Origin: Planctomycetota bacterium
GTDB taxonomy: Bacteria; Planctomycetota; PUPC01
DNA: 5,797 nucleotides
Direction of reading: 5' to 3'
NCBI GenBank assembly: GCA_003559755.1
Contig: PWKM01000083.1
Coordinates: 1 to 5,797 of the forward strand
Below the pieces are notes generated by a model. The model made no database searches. It saw nothing but the letters and a program-made list of their open reading frames with translations, and was not told where the DNA came from. The stretch's first letter is position 1. Each line of letters starts with the position of its first letter. Below, piece after piece: positions 5,415 through 5,797 of the stretch. The translations under genes and the position numbers were made by a program.

Positions 5415-5797
5415 ATGCAGGAGACGCTGTTCGACGTGCACAGGCCGGTCCGCTCGCCGCTCCGCTATCCCGGCGGCAAGACCCGTGTGGCCAAACGGTT
5501 CGCCCCGTTCTTTCCGGAGCACACCGACTATCGCGAGGTCTTCGCGGGCGGGGCCGCCATCTTCTTCTACAAGCGGAAGGCGGAGACCAACTGGATCAAC
5601 GACCTGCATCCCGGGCTGTACGCCTTCTGGAGGGCGGTCCGAGATCACTTCGACGAGTTCGCCGAGCTCTGCCGGGCCGAGGACACCCCGGGCTCGCAGC
5701 AACGGTTCAACCACTGGGCGTTCGACCGGCGAGGGCTGATGACCTGCCGGGGCGACGACCATCTGCTCGAACGGGCCATCCAGTTCTACTACCTGAA
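5415..5797 (+). CDS. D12-class (Dam-like) adenine-N6 DNA methyltransferase, N-terminal part (3' partial)
   Basis: The frame is open from ATG at 5415 to the right edge: 127 whole codons plus two bases. Such enzymes transfer a methyl group from S-adenosylmethionine to N6 of adenine in a short DNA site. Visible family motifs: LRYPGGK (16-22), the motif X region of the alpha class (usually LRWxGGK); EVFAGGAAIFFYK (41-53), the motif I AdoMet-binding loop; and INDLHPGLYAFWRAVRDH (61-78), the N-D that usually follows motif I. RAIQFYYL at the edge fits the helix segment before the catalytic motif. The DPPY catalytic motif and target-recognition part lie outside the window, so target site and integrity are unknown. 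The start is supported by the promoter about 25 bases upstream and by homology beginning soon after it; the ribosome binding site is weak (GGTG, 5401-5404, 10 bases before ATG). It may be an orphan methylase, a restriction-modification partner or phage-derived. G+C resembles the neighbours, so recent transfer is not evident. Confidence 0.9.
   Translation, partial: MQETLFDVHRPVRSPLRYPGGKTRVAKRFAPFFPEHTDYREVFAGGAAIFFYKRKAETNWINDLHPGLYAFWRAVRDHFDEFAELCRAEDTPGSQQRFNHWAFDRRGLMTCRGDDHLLERAIQFYYL

Noticed and set aside
5376..5762. Minus-strand open frame opposite the methyltransferase
   Set aside because: It overlaps the consensus promoter and the methyltransferase start and has no recognisable motif; the plus strand carries the D12 motifs.

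Overview
The window is GC-rich (roughly two thirds G+C) and densely coding, with strongly GC-biased third codon positions that leave long shadow frames opposite every gene. It holds five protein-coding genes, two of them cut by the window edges. No RNA gene, transposon, CRISPR array or long repeat was seen. The gene mix (formylglycine-type sulfatase, alpha/alpha-toroid protein, CBM9-type carbohydrate binding, AbgB-like M20 hydrolase) suits a glycan-degrading environmental heterotroph such as a planctomycete or a relative. That is inference from gene content; no phylogenetic marker is present.

Layout: (1) 1-917, plus strand, is the 3' part of a gene whose product ends in a CBM9-like sugar-binding domain behind the tail of a helical, probably catalytic, domain. 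(2) 965-2365, minus strand, is a complete sulfatase convergent with gene 1. (3) 2366-2592 is a divergent control region carrying candidate promoters both ways and a leader hairpin. (4) 2593-3801, plus strand, is a complete 402-residue protein built from alpha-helical hairpin repeats, which I read as an alpha/alpha toroid of the six-hairpin glycosidase type. (5) 3802-3897 is a short convergent gap. (6) 3898-5223, minus strand, is a complete M20D/AbgB-like metal-dependent amidohydrolase. (7) 5224-5414 is a second divergent control region, with a perfect consensus sigma-70 promoter facing right. (8) 5415 to the window end, plus strand, is the N-terminal part of a D12-class (Dam-like) adenine-N6 DNA methyltransferase.

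The genes alternate strand, so no two neighbours form an operon. The sulfatase and the toroid protein share a divergent control region and could act together on a sulfated or uronic-acid-containing sugar. Neither has a signal peptide, so both would act in the cytoplasm on imported small fragments. Gene 1 fits the same theme but may be exported; its N-terminus is outside the window. The hydrolase is more likely general metabolism, and the methyltransferase is unrelated to sugar use and could begin a restriction-modification or other DNA-modification locus beyond the right edge.

No new system can be claimed. The best leads are the unassigned toroid protein with its leader hairpin, the consensus promoter of the methyltransferase, and what lies just beyond the right edge.
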